Origin: an uncultured Spartobacteria bacterium
Lineage (GTDB): Bacteria; Verrucomicrobiota; Verrucomicrobiia; Chthoniobacterales; Terrimicrobiaceae
Assembly (NCBI GenBank): GCA_937960895.1
Contig: CALCJD010000094.1
Location: forward strand, 1-64,000
DNA: 64,000 bases
Reading direction: 5' to 3'
Within the stretch, counting starts at the first letter, position 1; each line of letters opens with the position of its first letter. Positions 18,201 to 25,634 of this stretch are shown here, one piece after another. Below the pieces are notes generated by a model, which was not told the DNA's origin, made no database searches, and saw nothing but the letters and a program-made list of their open reading frames with translations. The position numbers and the translations under genes are program-made.

Positions 18201-21200
18201 TCCTCCACGGCGTTCCGGCCGGGCCGCTTTACCGCAGCCTATCAGAGGGCCAGGCAATTGCTGGCCGAAAACAGTGCCGGTCCGGGCTTTCCCCTCCCGC
18301 GCCAGATCCGCCGGTTCGGCGGCCTGACGTTCGGCGCGTCCCCGACGGCACCCCAGTCCGGCCCGGCGGGTCTGTCCGCTTCGCAGGAGGATGCGCTGGT
18401 GTATCTGGCGTGCATCGCGGCCTTTGATGGACGGGAAAAGGAATTTCTCGAGCGACTCGCCGAAGTGCTGCGCGACCGTCCGGCCGAGGACCGCATCGAA
18501 ATTTACAGCCTGTTGCAGGCACCCGAAGCGGTGCTGACGGAAATCGAGAACGAACTGGCACGGGGAACCCCCGACCCGAAGGTGATCAATACGGCCTACA
18601 ACACGGTCCAGATGATCCTCGGCAATCGGAGAAACAATCCGAATTTCCAAAAGGCGAATTTCCCCGAAGAACGGCTCAAGGCGCTTTCCGAAAAGCTCAG
18701 TCGCCAGATGGGTGACTCCACCCAGCCGCAGAATGTCATTCAAAAATATCAGTGGCTGATTTCGACGGGGAAACAGGACGAGGCGGAGAAACTCGTGGAC
18801 AAGGTCCTGGCCGAGACGGACGAGTCCGACGTGAATCAGTTGAACATCGCGCGGTATTTCGCCATGAACCGCCGCGATTACGACCGTGTCCTGGAATTTC
18901 ACGGGAAGATCCAAAGGGCGCGGGAAAAGCAGGGACTTCCCCGGGTGCCCGCCCAGGATTTCGGGATCTACCTGAGTCTGCTCGATTCGGAGAAACATCA
19001 AAAAAAGGCGGTTGATCTCTTGGCCGACGAATTTCTTTATTCGGGAAAGATCGCGGGTTCGTTGGGTTCGTGGGGCGGTCGGCCGGGACGGCAGGGATTG
19101 CTATGGGCCCATTTGCGGCAGGGGAATCTTTCTCCCTTCATTCCCCTGCCCACCCCGGAAATCGACGTCGCCCGCATCAACATATTGCGCTCCATCGGCC
19201 AGAACCCGAAGGTGCGCCCGTTCCTGCCGGAAATGGCCCGGCGATTTGCCGCCCTTGGAAGGGAGAAGAATTCCGCCGCCCTTCGGCAGGCCGCGGTCTG
19301 GCTCCGCTGGTTCGGCGGCGACCGGACCGGCGCCGAGAAGGAGCTGCGGGCCCTGCGGGCGGACCAGTCCTCGGACGAACTGGCGCTCAATCATGCGCTG
19401 CTGCTGCTTGCATTGAAAAAGCCCGAGGACGCCCGCCAGGTGCTGGATGCGATCCAGGCACGGAGCGGAAGCACCTTTGAGGCGGCCATCCGACTGCGGC
19501 TTTCGCTTGCCTTGGAGGCCAGGGACCTGGAGGCCGCCAGGGAGCTGCTGACCCAGCTTCAGGGAGTCCGCCTCGAGGCCTACGAGGTGGGCGAACTGGC
19601 CCAGAATCTCCAAAGTCTCGGGCTCACCGAGGAGGCCGCGAAGATCCGGAAAAGAAACATCGTCTCGCGCCAGCCGGGCCAGCGGATACGCCAGACGGTG
19701 GACATCATGCGTCAGCACATGGAAAAAGGAGACCGCGGGGAGGCGACGGCCATGGCCCATGCCTTGCTTTCGCGGGATCCCTTCTCGCGCTCGGCGCGCA
19801 ACGAACGCCATGTGCAGTACGAGGCCCTCCAGGTGCTGAAAAAGTTCGGCGAACTCGATGCGCACATCGATCGCCTTCGGCAGCAGCTGGAGGCGGCTCC
19901 CGATTCCGCGCGCCTCAACGCCCAACTGGCCGTCGCCCTGCAGGCAAGGGACCCGAAGGAAGCCGAACCCTACTTCCGCAAGCTGGCGGCCCTGCGTCCG
20001 AAGGATCCCGAATGGCTGCAGCAATACGGCCTCATCCTGCTCCAGGCCGAAAAATATGAGGAGGCCATGGAGATGTACGATCGCATCCTCCGGCAGGATC
20101 CCGCGCTGCTTTTTGCGCAGGGGACCAATTTTTTGGAACCCTACCGGCGCACGAAGAGCTGGCAGCGGCTGGTGGAGGCGATCAAAGACTGTCCGGATCC
20201 CAAGATCGATCCCTTCAACCCGTATCGACAGAATTACTCCCACATCTTTTCCCACATCGGGACCGAGTTGCAGCGGGCCCGCCCGCCGGTGGATCCGACC
20301 GACGTCTGGTTGAAGGGCCTGGCCTGGAGCGAGGGCGACAATTCCCAGTTGCGTCCCCGGCTCGTGCAGGCGCTCGTGCGCTCAGGCCGTACCGACGAGG
20401 CGCGCCGGGTGATCGAGGAGGCCTTTTTCCCCCGCGGACGGGACGACAGTTCGGCCAGGCTTTTTGTCTATTACCGAAACGTCAATCCCAACACCCTTTG
20501 GAGCCAGTGGAGCACGAAACCGAACGGGGAGCTGGAGAGCCCGGCGATGCGCCTCCTGCATCTGGCCGCCAATCTCGGAATCCTTAAGGAGTTGCTGCCG
20601 CGGATCGACCAGATCCCCGTGCGGGAGAACGATGTGAATCCGAAAATCATGGCGCGCCTGGTGTTGCGGGATCCCGCGGTGCTGCCGGAGATCAGGAAGC
20701 TCGTCGACAGGAGCAAGGACACCTCCGTCAATCCCTTCATGCTGCGCGCCTACGCCGCGGAACTGGCCAACTGGCCGGAGGGCCGCGATCTGGCCTACCG
20801 CTGCCTGGAGGCGGCCATCCGCATGGCGGAGACAAACAGTGATTTCCATTCCATATTGTTGATGCAGTTTCAGGTTTCCGGTCTGGCCATCGAGGACGGG
20901 AAGACGGAGACGGCCCGCAATGCCCTCAAGAACTGGGGGGAGATCCAGACGAACAGGCTGGGAATGGTGCCGATGAATTTCGCCACTGCCGAGCAGGTCA
21001 TCCGACGCATGATCTCGGTGGGTCTCATCGAACAGGCCCGGAGTCTCCTGGCGGTTCTCAAGTCCGACCGCAACTACGGCCATCTGCAATACAAGCGTGC
21101 GCTGGATCAGTTGGAGAACGAACTGGCGCTTCTCTCCGGCAGGCAGGTCCCACTGGTGCCCGCGATCGCATGGGTGCCGTCGGCCGGGACGGACCGCCTG

Positions 21201-21959
21201 GTCTGGGATCTTCGTCCGGCCGGCGGAAGCGGTGAGGGGGAGCGTACCATCTGGATGAACAGCACGCCGCTTCGGAAGGTGCCCGGAAAATACACACTTG
21301 AAGTGTATTTCGGCCCCTCCGAGAATGAAATGAAACGTCTTTTTTCCAAAACCTCCGTGCCGGCGCGGGGGGAATGGAAGGGCCAATTGCCCGCCAGCAG
21401 GGGATTTCTCAAGGCCGTGCTTCGGAACGGGGACGAGATGTCCATGGGGCCGATCGTTCCGGTGGCGAAGGGGACGGTGCTGCTGGCTCCGGAAAATCTC
21501 GAGCAACTGCCGCACGCCAAAAACGGGGTCGCCAAAGGCTGGTCAAACGTTCCCCCTGTGCGCATCACGCTGGAAAAAGGCGGCCCCGTCCCCGGCGGAA
21601 CCTATGCGCGCCTTGAGGGCGACCGGCAAAACGAGATGGAACTTTCCGCCGAACGCGTCCGGGTCGACCCCGCAAAGAATTACCTGCTGGGCGTCTGGAT
21701 CCGCTACCCCGAAGGGGATTACACCCGGGTGGGCTGGCGGTTTTATGACGCCAACGGCACGGAAATCGGCCACGGTTCCGCGGGAGGCATCTTTGCCGCC
21801 CAGCGCTGGAATTATGTCCGCCAGCGTTTCGGACGGGGGAGCGGGGCCTATTCGCTGACCTCGAATGTCGCCTGGATCGAACCGTTCATCGAATTCGGCG
21901 GCCAGGCGGACCTGCTGGGGCTCTTCGTTTTGGAGGAGGATTCGCCGACGGATAATTAG
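15270..21959 (+). CDS. Very large secreted TPR-repeat protein (2229 residues)
   Basis: Begins with a signal peptide (MKKILFPVLAIGWIVPLQA) and is then almost wholly tetratricopeptide-like helical repeats from about residue 30 to 1900. A Pro/Gly/Ser-rich linker at about 945-1040 divides an N-terminal from a C-terminal solenoid. The last 250 residues are not TPR: they are beta-rich, with LEVYFGPSEN near 2010 and YLLGVWIRYPEGDYTRVGWRFYD near 2135, like a carbohydrate-binding sandwich. No catalytic motif or membrane anchor seen. It overlaps the vWA gene by ATGA, so it is made with the MoxR-vWA machine and is a likely client or scaffold. Shorter TPR proteins (BatB/BatE type) occupy this place in other bacteria. 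Confidence 0.85.
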   Translation: MKKILFPVLAIGWIVPLQAEPLSRPVLERYEQMLLGAPEAGTPFDKVYQHYLETEGLEALAARWREAAGRDESSRAGYLLLLGLLDERRGNTDGALKELREAANAGAGWRGWLALADAESRAGQLKEAVASYKKALELDPPHDVLPRLYRGLALSQQRQMDFAGAVETWEAYAKASPDDPFVLEEAGDALLEAGRYGEADRMFARLRAMKDLDPARALSAVLRQAEVRRLQGNTKEALELYETALAESGEASWLQREIRSRIERLFLADDDLPGLAAYYRKQLESHPADVETALRLSDVYLELNRNDDALKALEEAAGRAPGRKDVQQRLAAALVRAERPGDAVTILEALTKKYPEDPEILAQLGEAQWQEFKLGRGESSRAVATWRKLAPEGADANAVQRLAEIFRAHQLTEEAVTEYRRALTLDPASPDRRERLAVYLAELGRKPEALTVLSGMVEDGRASGETYLRLARIQRRLGEPGAARQTLQAAKDDPDRAFDRLYLLWQLASEDRAWEEAEKLAVTLRTMAQTDPERERADDCLLQALRERNRLGGEIQRLLQRQKTSPDSLNEGDWRLLYLLADASGDLGTAEFALQEGLRQFPQSAALTQIEQAFARRTNNMNRRLAALERLEKIEPQRAGDWMAERVRALREANRMEEATALARRVVAHSPARADGYVLLAETLQAAQKRDEAVQVLQEAVRLSENPNQVRFRLVDLYLAEGNPAAARSVMDEAFEAEESPAAKLQIMSRLADVYLQAGRLDELIAKLRNRQKAEQGWRYAMYLAEVYLVMQDSLRAMEELDKALAGKPDDPLLLRRLLMLARETGDTQAVLRYARKLAEVEPSAPNRAQLGEALANDGKIDEALNLIRENSAEFLAEPSAWEGTLRVLQAEDKAAELAAMLENRLRADPRDWRSLMALGEILMGTGQTDKAAECFWKVMALHEDSGTAPPAPTPSPAGGGTAARLPMGVTVLPSGGSSTAFRPGRFTAAYQRARQLLAENSAGPGFPLPRQIRRFGGLTFGASPTAPQSGPAGLSASQEDALVYLACIAAFDGREKEFLERLAEVLRDRPAEDRIEIYSLLQAPEAVLTEIENELARGTPDPKVINTAYNTVQMILGNRRNNPNFQKANFPEERLKALSEKLSRQMGDSTQPQNVIQKYQWLISTGKQDEAEKLVDKVLAETDESDVNQLNIARYFAMNRRDYDRVLEFHGKIQRAREKQGLPRVPAQDFGIYLSLLDSEKHQKKAVDLLADEFLYSGKIAGSLGSWGGRPGRQGLLWAHLRQGNLSPFIPLPTPEIDVARINILRSIGQNPKVRPFLPEMARRFAALGREKNSAALRQAAVWLRWFGGDRTGAEKELRALRADQSSDELALNHALLLLALKKPEDARQVLDAIQARSGSTFEAAIRLRLSLALEARDLEAARELLTQLQGVRLEAYEVGELAQNLQSLGLTEEAAKIRKRNIVSRQPGQRIRQTVDIMRQHMEKGDRGEATAMAHALLSRDPFSRSARNERHVQYEALQVLKKFGELDAHIDRLRQQLEAAPDSARLNAQLAVALQARDPKEAEPYFRKLAALRPKDPEWLQQYGLILLQAEKYEEAMEMYDRILRQDPALLFAQGTNFLEPYRRTKSWQRLVEAIKDCPDPKIDPFNPYRQNYSHIFSHIGTELQRARPPVDPTDVWLKGLAWSEGDNSQLRPRLVQALVRSGRTDEARRVIEEAFFPRGRDDSSARLFVYYRNVNPNTLWSQWSTKPNGELESPAMRLLHLAANLGILKELLPRIDQIPVRENDVNPKIMARLVLRDPAVLPEIRKLVDRSKDTSVNPFMLRAYAAELANWPEGRDLAYRCLEAAIRMAETNSDFHSILLMQFQVSGLAIEDGKTETARNALKNWGEIQTNRLGMVPMNFATAEQVIRRMISVGLIEQARSLLAVLKSDRNYGHLQYKRALDQLENELALLSGRQVPLVPAIAWVPSAGTDRLVWDLRPAGGSGEGERTIWMNSTPLRKVPGKYTLEVYFGPSENEMKRLFSKTSVPARGEWKGQLPASRGFLKAVLRNGDEMSMGPIVPVAKGTVLLAPENLEQLPHAKNGVAKGWSNVPPVRITLEKGGPVPGGTYARLEGDRQNEMELSAERVRVDPAKNYLLGVWIRYPEGDYTRVGWRFYDANGTEIGHGSAGGIFAAQRWNYVRQRFGRGSGAYSLTSNVAWIEPFIEFGGQADLLGLFVLEEDSPTDN

Positions 21960-22171
21960 GACTCCGGAAGCGTTCCCGTTCCGCGGCCATGGCATCTCCG
22001 TACCCACGGGATGCCCCCGCAGAGCGCCCCCTTCCGCCGGGTGCGGCCTCAGAGATGGTGCCGGCGCCGGTCCCTCGACGGGCCGAAGGGACGACCTGGC
22101 CCGCGGAAGGGGATCCTCGTGTTGGAAAGGCTTCGGACCGTCGGATGGATCGCCGGTTTTGCACCTCCCAA

Positions 22172-22204
22172 ACAAAAGGCCCCCGACGCTTCGCGTCGGG
22201 GGCC
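22172..22204 (-). terminator. Rho-independent terminator of the yceI operon
   Basis: A perfect 11-bp GC-rich stem (22178-22188 with 22194-22204) closed by a cTTCg loop. Read on the minus strand it lies 30 bases after the yceI stop and is followed by TTTTGTTT (22177-22170). On the plus strand there is no T-run, so it would not serve the TPR operon well. The rest of the 21960-22233 gap holds nothing I recognise. Confidence 0.85.
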
Positions 22205-22233
22205 TGAAAGATTCCGGAATCTGATCCGGTAAC

Positions 22234-22851
22234 TCAGCTTTTCTTCGGAGCGGCGCCGGCGATGGCGAGCTCGATTTCGATTTCGTCCGAAACCTTGTCG
22301 AGGTGCTGGCCGGGTTGGATGTTGAAATCGCTGCGCTTGATTTCAAACTCGGAGCGGATCACCAGAAGGTCGCCGGGGGTCTTGTCCGGACTGCGGTCCG
22401 CCAGGCGCCCGGGCAGGTAGTTCACCTTGGCGTCGACGGTGATTTCCTTGGAGACGCCGTTCAGCGTGAAGATGCCGGTCACCTTGGCTTCGCCCTTGTT
22501 GTCGGATTTTTCCACGTCGCTGATCTTTTTGATCTCGAAGGTGATCTCCGGGTTGGCCTTGGCGTTGAGCCACTGCTCGCCCAGCATGTGTTCCTTCATC
22601 ATCGGATTGGGCACGTTCAGCGAGTCTGTGGCGACGACAATCTTGCCGGTGGCGTTTTCGGGTTTTTCCGGGTCCACGGTGACCGTGCCCGAAATTCCGT
22701 GGGCCGTGCCGTTGATGGACTCAAGCGGGGCGTCGAGTTTAAACACGACGTTGTTCACGCCCTTCGGATCCTTGAAGTCGAAGGTGAGGGGTTCGGCTTG
22801 AACGGCGGTCGCGAAGGCGGCCGCCACGAACAGGGTGGGAGTGAGTTTCAT
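22234..22851 (-). CDS. YceI-family periplasmic lipid-binding protein
   Basis: A 205-residue protein with a Sec signal (MKLTPTLFVAAAFATAVQA) and a YceI-type beta-barrel: FDFKDPKGVNNVVFKLDAP at the start of the mature part, a MMKEHMLGEQWLNA motif near 85 and EITFEIKKI next to it, then FTLNGVSKEI. YceI proteins bind polyprenyl or quinone-like lipids in an eight-strand barrel. The C-terminus includes an NIQPGQHLDKVSDEIEIEL segment. ATG 22851 overlaps the stop of the upstream small membrane protein (ATGA). A strong terminator follows. Confidence 0.9.
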   Translation of the reverse strand: MKLTPTLFVAAAFATAVQAEPLTFDFKDPKGVNNVVFKLDAPLESINGTAHGISGTVTVDPEKPENATGKIVVATDSLNVPNPMMKEHMLGEQWLNAKANPEITFEIKKISDVEKSDNKGEAKVTGIFTLNGVSKEITVDAKVNYLPGRLADRSPDKTPGDLLVIRSEFEIKRSDFNIQPGQHLDKVSDEIEIELAIAGAAPKKS

Positions 22852-23117
22852 GTTGGAGTGTTTTTCTTTCTTTGGAGTTTGGAAATTCCGAAACCAAGGA
22901 GGAACAGCAGACCGGATCCGGCCAGCCCCACGGCGAGGAAATCCACCCCCGGCACGAAACCGGGTTTGAACTCGTCGTATTCGATCTCCGTCACCGGATC
23001 CACATGCCGCGTGGATGTCTGGGTTTTGGTCCATCCGGTGTGCGCGCCCAGAATCAGCCACACGGCCAGAACCGTCACCGCGCAGAGTACGCCGAGAATT
23101 TGCAGAAGCCTGGCCAT
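22848..23117 (-). CDS. Small two-helix membrane protein
   Basis: An 89-residue protein with hydrophobic segments at about 4-22 (LLQILGVLCAVTVLAVWLI) and 60-78 (FLAVGLAGSGLLFLLGFGI), separated by a polar, probably extracytoplasmic loop, and a basic tail (KLQRKKN). No family recognised. A longer frame starts at 23249 but the upstream part is Ser/Arg-rich and antisense-like, so ATG 23117 is used. It lies 28 bp after the NIL gene and overlaps yceI, which suggests it works with the YceI protein, perhaps as a membrane partner; that is inference. Confidence 0.7.
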   Translation of the reverse strand: MARLLQILGVLCAVTVLAVWLILGAHTGWTKTQTSTRHVDPVTEIEYDEFKPGFVPGVDFLAVGLAGSGLLFLLGFGISKLQRKKNTPT

Positions 23118-23145
23118 GGGGAGGAGGAGGGAGAAGACCCGTGTG

Positions 23146-23394
23146 TCAGCCTTCGATGGTATTGATCTCGACCGGCTCGACCTTGATGCCGAGCTCCTCG
23201 AGCCAGGTGATGGCTTTCTTGATTTCCTCGCGTTCGCCGTCGAGTTCAAGGGAAACGAGACCGATCTCCTCGGTGACGCTCGCCTGACGGATGTTGGTGA
23301 CCAGATTGAAGTTCTTTCCGAGTTCGTAAATCACGGGGCGCGTGATCAGGCGGGCGGGATACATCAGCCAAAGACGGGTGACTTGAAGAGCCAT
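23146..23394 (-). CDS. Stand-alone NIL domain protein
   Basis: An 82-residue ferredoxin-like fold protein. The NIL-domain features are the ALQVTRLWLMYPARLITRPVIYEL opening, the NLVTNIRQASVTEEIGLVSLELDG centre and an IKKAITWLEELGIKVEPVE end. NIL domains are usually the C-terminal substrate-sensing part of MetN methionine ABC ATPases, or occur alone or with ferredoxins. ATG 23394 fits the domain; an upstream ATG (23412) adds six residues. No methionine transport gene is nearby. It heads the small operon with the membrane protein and yceI. Confidence 0.8.
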   Translation of the reverse strand: MALQVTRLWLMYPARLITRPVIYELGKNFNLVTNIRQASVTEEIGLVSLELDGEREEIKKAITWLEELGIKVEPVEINTIEG

Positions 23395-23459
23395 GACCAC
23401 AATCAAACGCAAAACGGTCCGCGAGGCCAGCCGAAACCGTCGGGGCGGGGTGGGGCGGC

Positions 23460-24023
23460 TCAGGACGGTTCGCAGGAACCCGGGCGGGGCACGGACGCGA
23501 GAAAATCCCGGCGCCGCTGCCGGAGACGGCGGCTGGCTTCCTGCATGAAACGAATGGCCTTTTCGGCTTCGCGGGTGGCGGTCGGGTTCCGGAAGGCCGG
23601 GCAGCGGGCAATGGCGGTGGCGAGCACCTCCGAACTGGCGGGTTTGGCGACGTAGTCGTCCATGCCGCTTGCCAGACAGGCTTCACGGTCCCGGGCCAGG
23701 GAATTGGCGGTCAGGGCAATGATCCACGAGCGGTGGGCGGTGTTCTCCCGCCGCCGGATTTCCGCCGCGGTTTCGCAGCCGTTCAGGCCCGGCATCTGAC
23801 AATCCATGAAAATGATGTCGTAGTTCCTGCAGGCGAGGGCCTCCAGAACCTGTCGGCCGTCCTCCACGCCTTCGGCGTCATAGCCGATCTTTTTCAAGAG
23901 GCCGAGCACCACCTTCCGATTCACCGGATTGTCGTCGGCGACGAGAATGCGGAGGGTGCCGGCGGACGGGTTCATGGATTCGGTCTCCTTCGGTGGGAGC
24001 GGCGGAACCGGCTCCCCATTCAT
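23460..24023 (-). CDS. Single-domain response regulator with a C-terminal helical tail
   Basis: A 187-residue receiver-domain protein. REC runs about 25-145: acidic pair LVADDNP, phosphoacceptor Asp in DIIFMDCQMPGLNG, Thr/Ser switch in IIALTANSL and Lys in YVAKPASS. The sequence resembles the receivers of hybrid kinases that end in Hpt modules. A Pro-rich 16-residue N-terminus and a basic helical tail (RRLRQRRRDF) follow and precede REC; no output domain. ATG 24023 has GGAGG nine bases upstream, while ATG 23975, right before REC, has AAGGAG at a similar distance, so the start is not settled. It lies 3' of the kinase gene on the same strand. Confidence 0.83.
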   Translation of the reverse strand: MNGEPVPPLPPKETESMNPSAGTLRILVADDNPVNRKVVLGLLKKIGYDAEGVEDGRQVLEALACRNYDIIFMDCQMPGLNGCETAAEIRRRENTAHRSWIIALTANSLARDREACLASGMDDYVAKPASSEVLATAIARCPAFRNPTATREAEKAIRFMQEASRRLRQRRRDFLASVPRPGSCEPS

Positions 24024-24196
24024 CGGGCTTTCCTCCGGCCGGGGTTTGACGGCACCCCGAAATTTCCCCCGAGACACAAAGGCGGGCAGGAAGAATGGAG
24101 GCCTTGAAGCATGAAGAAACTATGGCCTGGCAATAATTTGTAAAAATCCGGGTGAATCCTGAACCCCGCCTTCGAAATTCCTGAGTTCGCGGAACC

Positions 24197-25453
24197 TCAG
24201 GACGCCGCCGGCAGATGAACGATGGCCGTCGTTCCGGTTCCCGGGGTGCTTTCCACGGTGATGGATCCGTGGTGCAGCTCGACCACCTGTTTGGCGATGA
24301 CCAGACCAAGTCCGGTGCCGGTTTCCCCGGCGGTTCCGGTCCGACGTCCCCGATGGTAGCGTTCGAAAATGTGTGGCAGTTGTTCGGGGGGGATACCGAC
24401 GCCCGAATCGGAGACCTTGAGCCGAACCATGGAACCCTGGGGGGAAATGTCCACCACGATGCGCCCCGAGGTCGGCGTGAATTTCACCGCGTTGGTGAGC
24501 AGGTTGTTGAGAAGCTGCAGGAGTCTTTGACGGTCCCCTTCCACCGGCGGCTCGTCGGGGGCGACCTGAAGCTCCACCTGGATGCCCTTGGCGTCCGCAT
24601 TGAAGGCAATGTTGCGCAGTGCGTCGGCCGCCAGTTCGCTGAGACGCAGTTTGGCCAGATCCAGTTTGTCCCTCTCCGCCTCGTTGCGCGCGATGGCCAG
24701 CAGATCGTTCACAAAGGTGATCTGCTCCGCGGCGCAGGCGGCGATTTGCTTCAGAAGCTCCAGGCGCTTTTCCGGGGGGATGCGGTTGTCCTGGGCGATC
24801 ATGGTTTCCACGCCGAGGACAATCCCGCTCAGCGGCGAACGCAGGTCGTGGGAGACGATGGCCAGAAACTCGTCCTTCATCCGGTTGAGTTCCAGGAGGC
24901 GCTGATTGGCCGCCCGCAGTTCCTCGGTGCGCGCCGCCACGCGTTCCTCCAGTTCCCGGTTGAGCGCCTCCAGTTCGTAGACCTTCTGGGAAAGTTTGTC
25001 CGTCAGCAGGCGGAGATGTTCCTGATTGAAGCGCTTCCATTGGGAGGTGGGTTTTTCCTGGTGGTCCGATCCAAGCACCTCCTCGACGATGCGCAGGATT
25101 TCCTCCGGTTCGGCGGCCTTGTCCATGACGCGCGACACCCCGCAGGCTTCGGCCAGGGTGCGGACTTCCGACTCGGCGTAGTTGCCGGTGTAAAAAATGA
25201 CCTTGGTGTGGGCGATCTCCGGATCCGAGCGCAGCTGACGCACGAATTCATACCCGTCCATGCGGGGCATCAGGACGTCCGCAATGACCAGATTGGGACG
25301 CTCGCGGCGGGCCACGAGGAGCCCCTCGTGGCCGTCGCGGGCGAGGAGGACACGGCTTCCGCGCCGTTGCATCAATTTCCGGAGGAGATTGCGATTGGCC
25401 GGCTGATCCTCCACGATCAAGATCTTTTGCTGCTCAGCGGCGGTTTCGTCCAT
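24197..25453 (-). CDS. Histidine kinase with an N-terminal receiver domain
   Basis: A 418-residue soluble protein: REC domain about 8-125 (ILIVEDQPANR, phosphoacceptor in LVIADVLMPRMDG, Lys in VMDKAAE), coiled coil about 145-190, HisKA with the phosphorylatable His in FLAIVSHDLRSPLSG near 200, and HATPase_c about 305-415 (N box LLNNLLTNAVKFT, G1 VSDSGVGIPPEQ, G2 GTGLGLVI). No membrane segment, so it is a cytoplasmic kinase driven by phosphorylation of its own receiver or another kinase. ATG 25453 fits the REC start. It is divergent from the CHASE3 kinase gene. Confidence 0.93.
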   Translation of the reverse strand: MDETAAEQQKILIVEDQPANRNLLRKLMQRRGSRVLLARDGHEGLLVARRERPNLVIADVLMPRMDGYEFVRQLRSDPEIAHTKVIFYTGNYAESEVRTLAEACGVSRVMDKAAEPEEILRIVEEVLGSDHQEKPTSQWKRFNQEHLRLLTDKLSQKVYELEALNRELEERVAARTEELRAANQRLLELNRMKDEFLAIVSHDLRSPLSGIVLGVETMIAQDNRIPPEKRLELLKQIAACAAEQITFVNDLLAIARNEAERDKLDLAKLRLSELAADALRNIAFNADAKGIQVELQVAPDEPPVEGDRQRLLQLLNNLLTNAVKFTPTSGRIVVDISPQGSMVRLKVSDSGVGIPPEQLPHIFERYHRGRRTGTAGETGTGLGLVIAKQVVELHHGSITVESTPGTGTTAIVHLPAAS

Positions 25454-25634
25454 TTCGGAAGCTGGGAAGAAGACCAGTTGATCCAAGTTCCCCGCAAATT
25501 GCAAGCGGGCGGGAATCTTTGGCCTTTCCAGTCCCCCCAAATTCGCCCATCATTTCCTCACTCTCCGATGCCTAAGAGTCGTCCGAGGAAAGCCTTGACA
25601 TCAATTCCCGCCGTTTCCCGTCCCGAGTTCTAAG

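Noticed and set aside
15294..19001. 1235-residue frame on the minus strand inside the giant TPR gene
   Set aside because: It lies wholly antisense to a gene with a signal peptide and TPR motifs; it has no motif of its own.
22178..22204. The hairpin as a terminator for the giant TPR operon
   Set aside because: On the plus strand it has no T-run after the stem; the T-run is only on the minus strand, so it fits the yceI operon.
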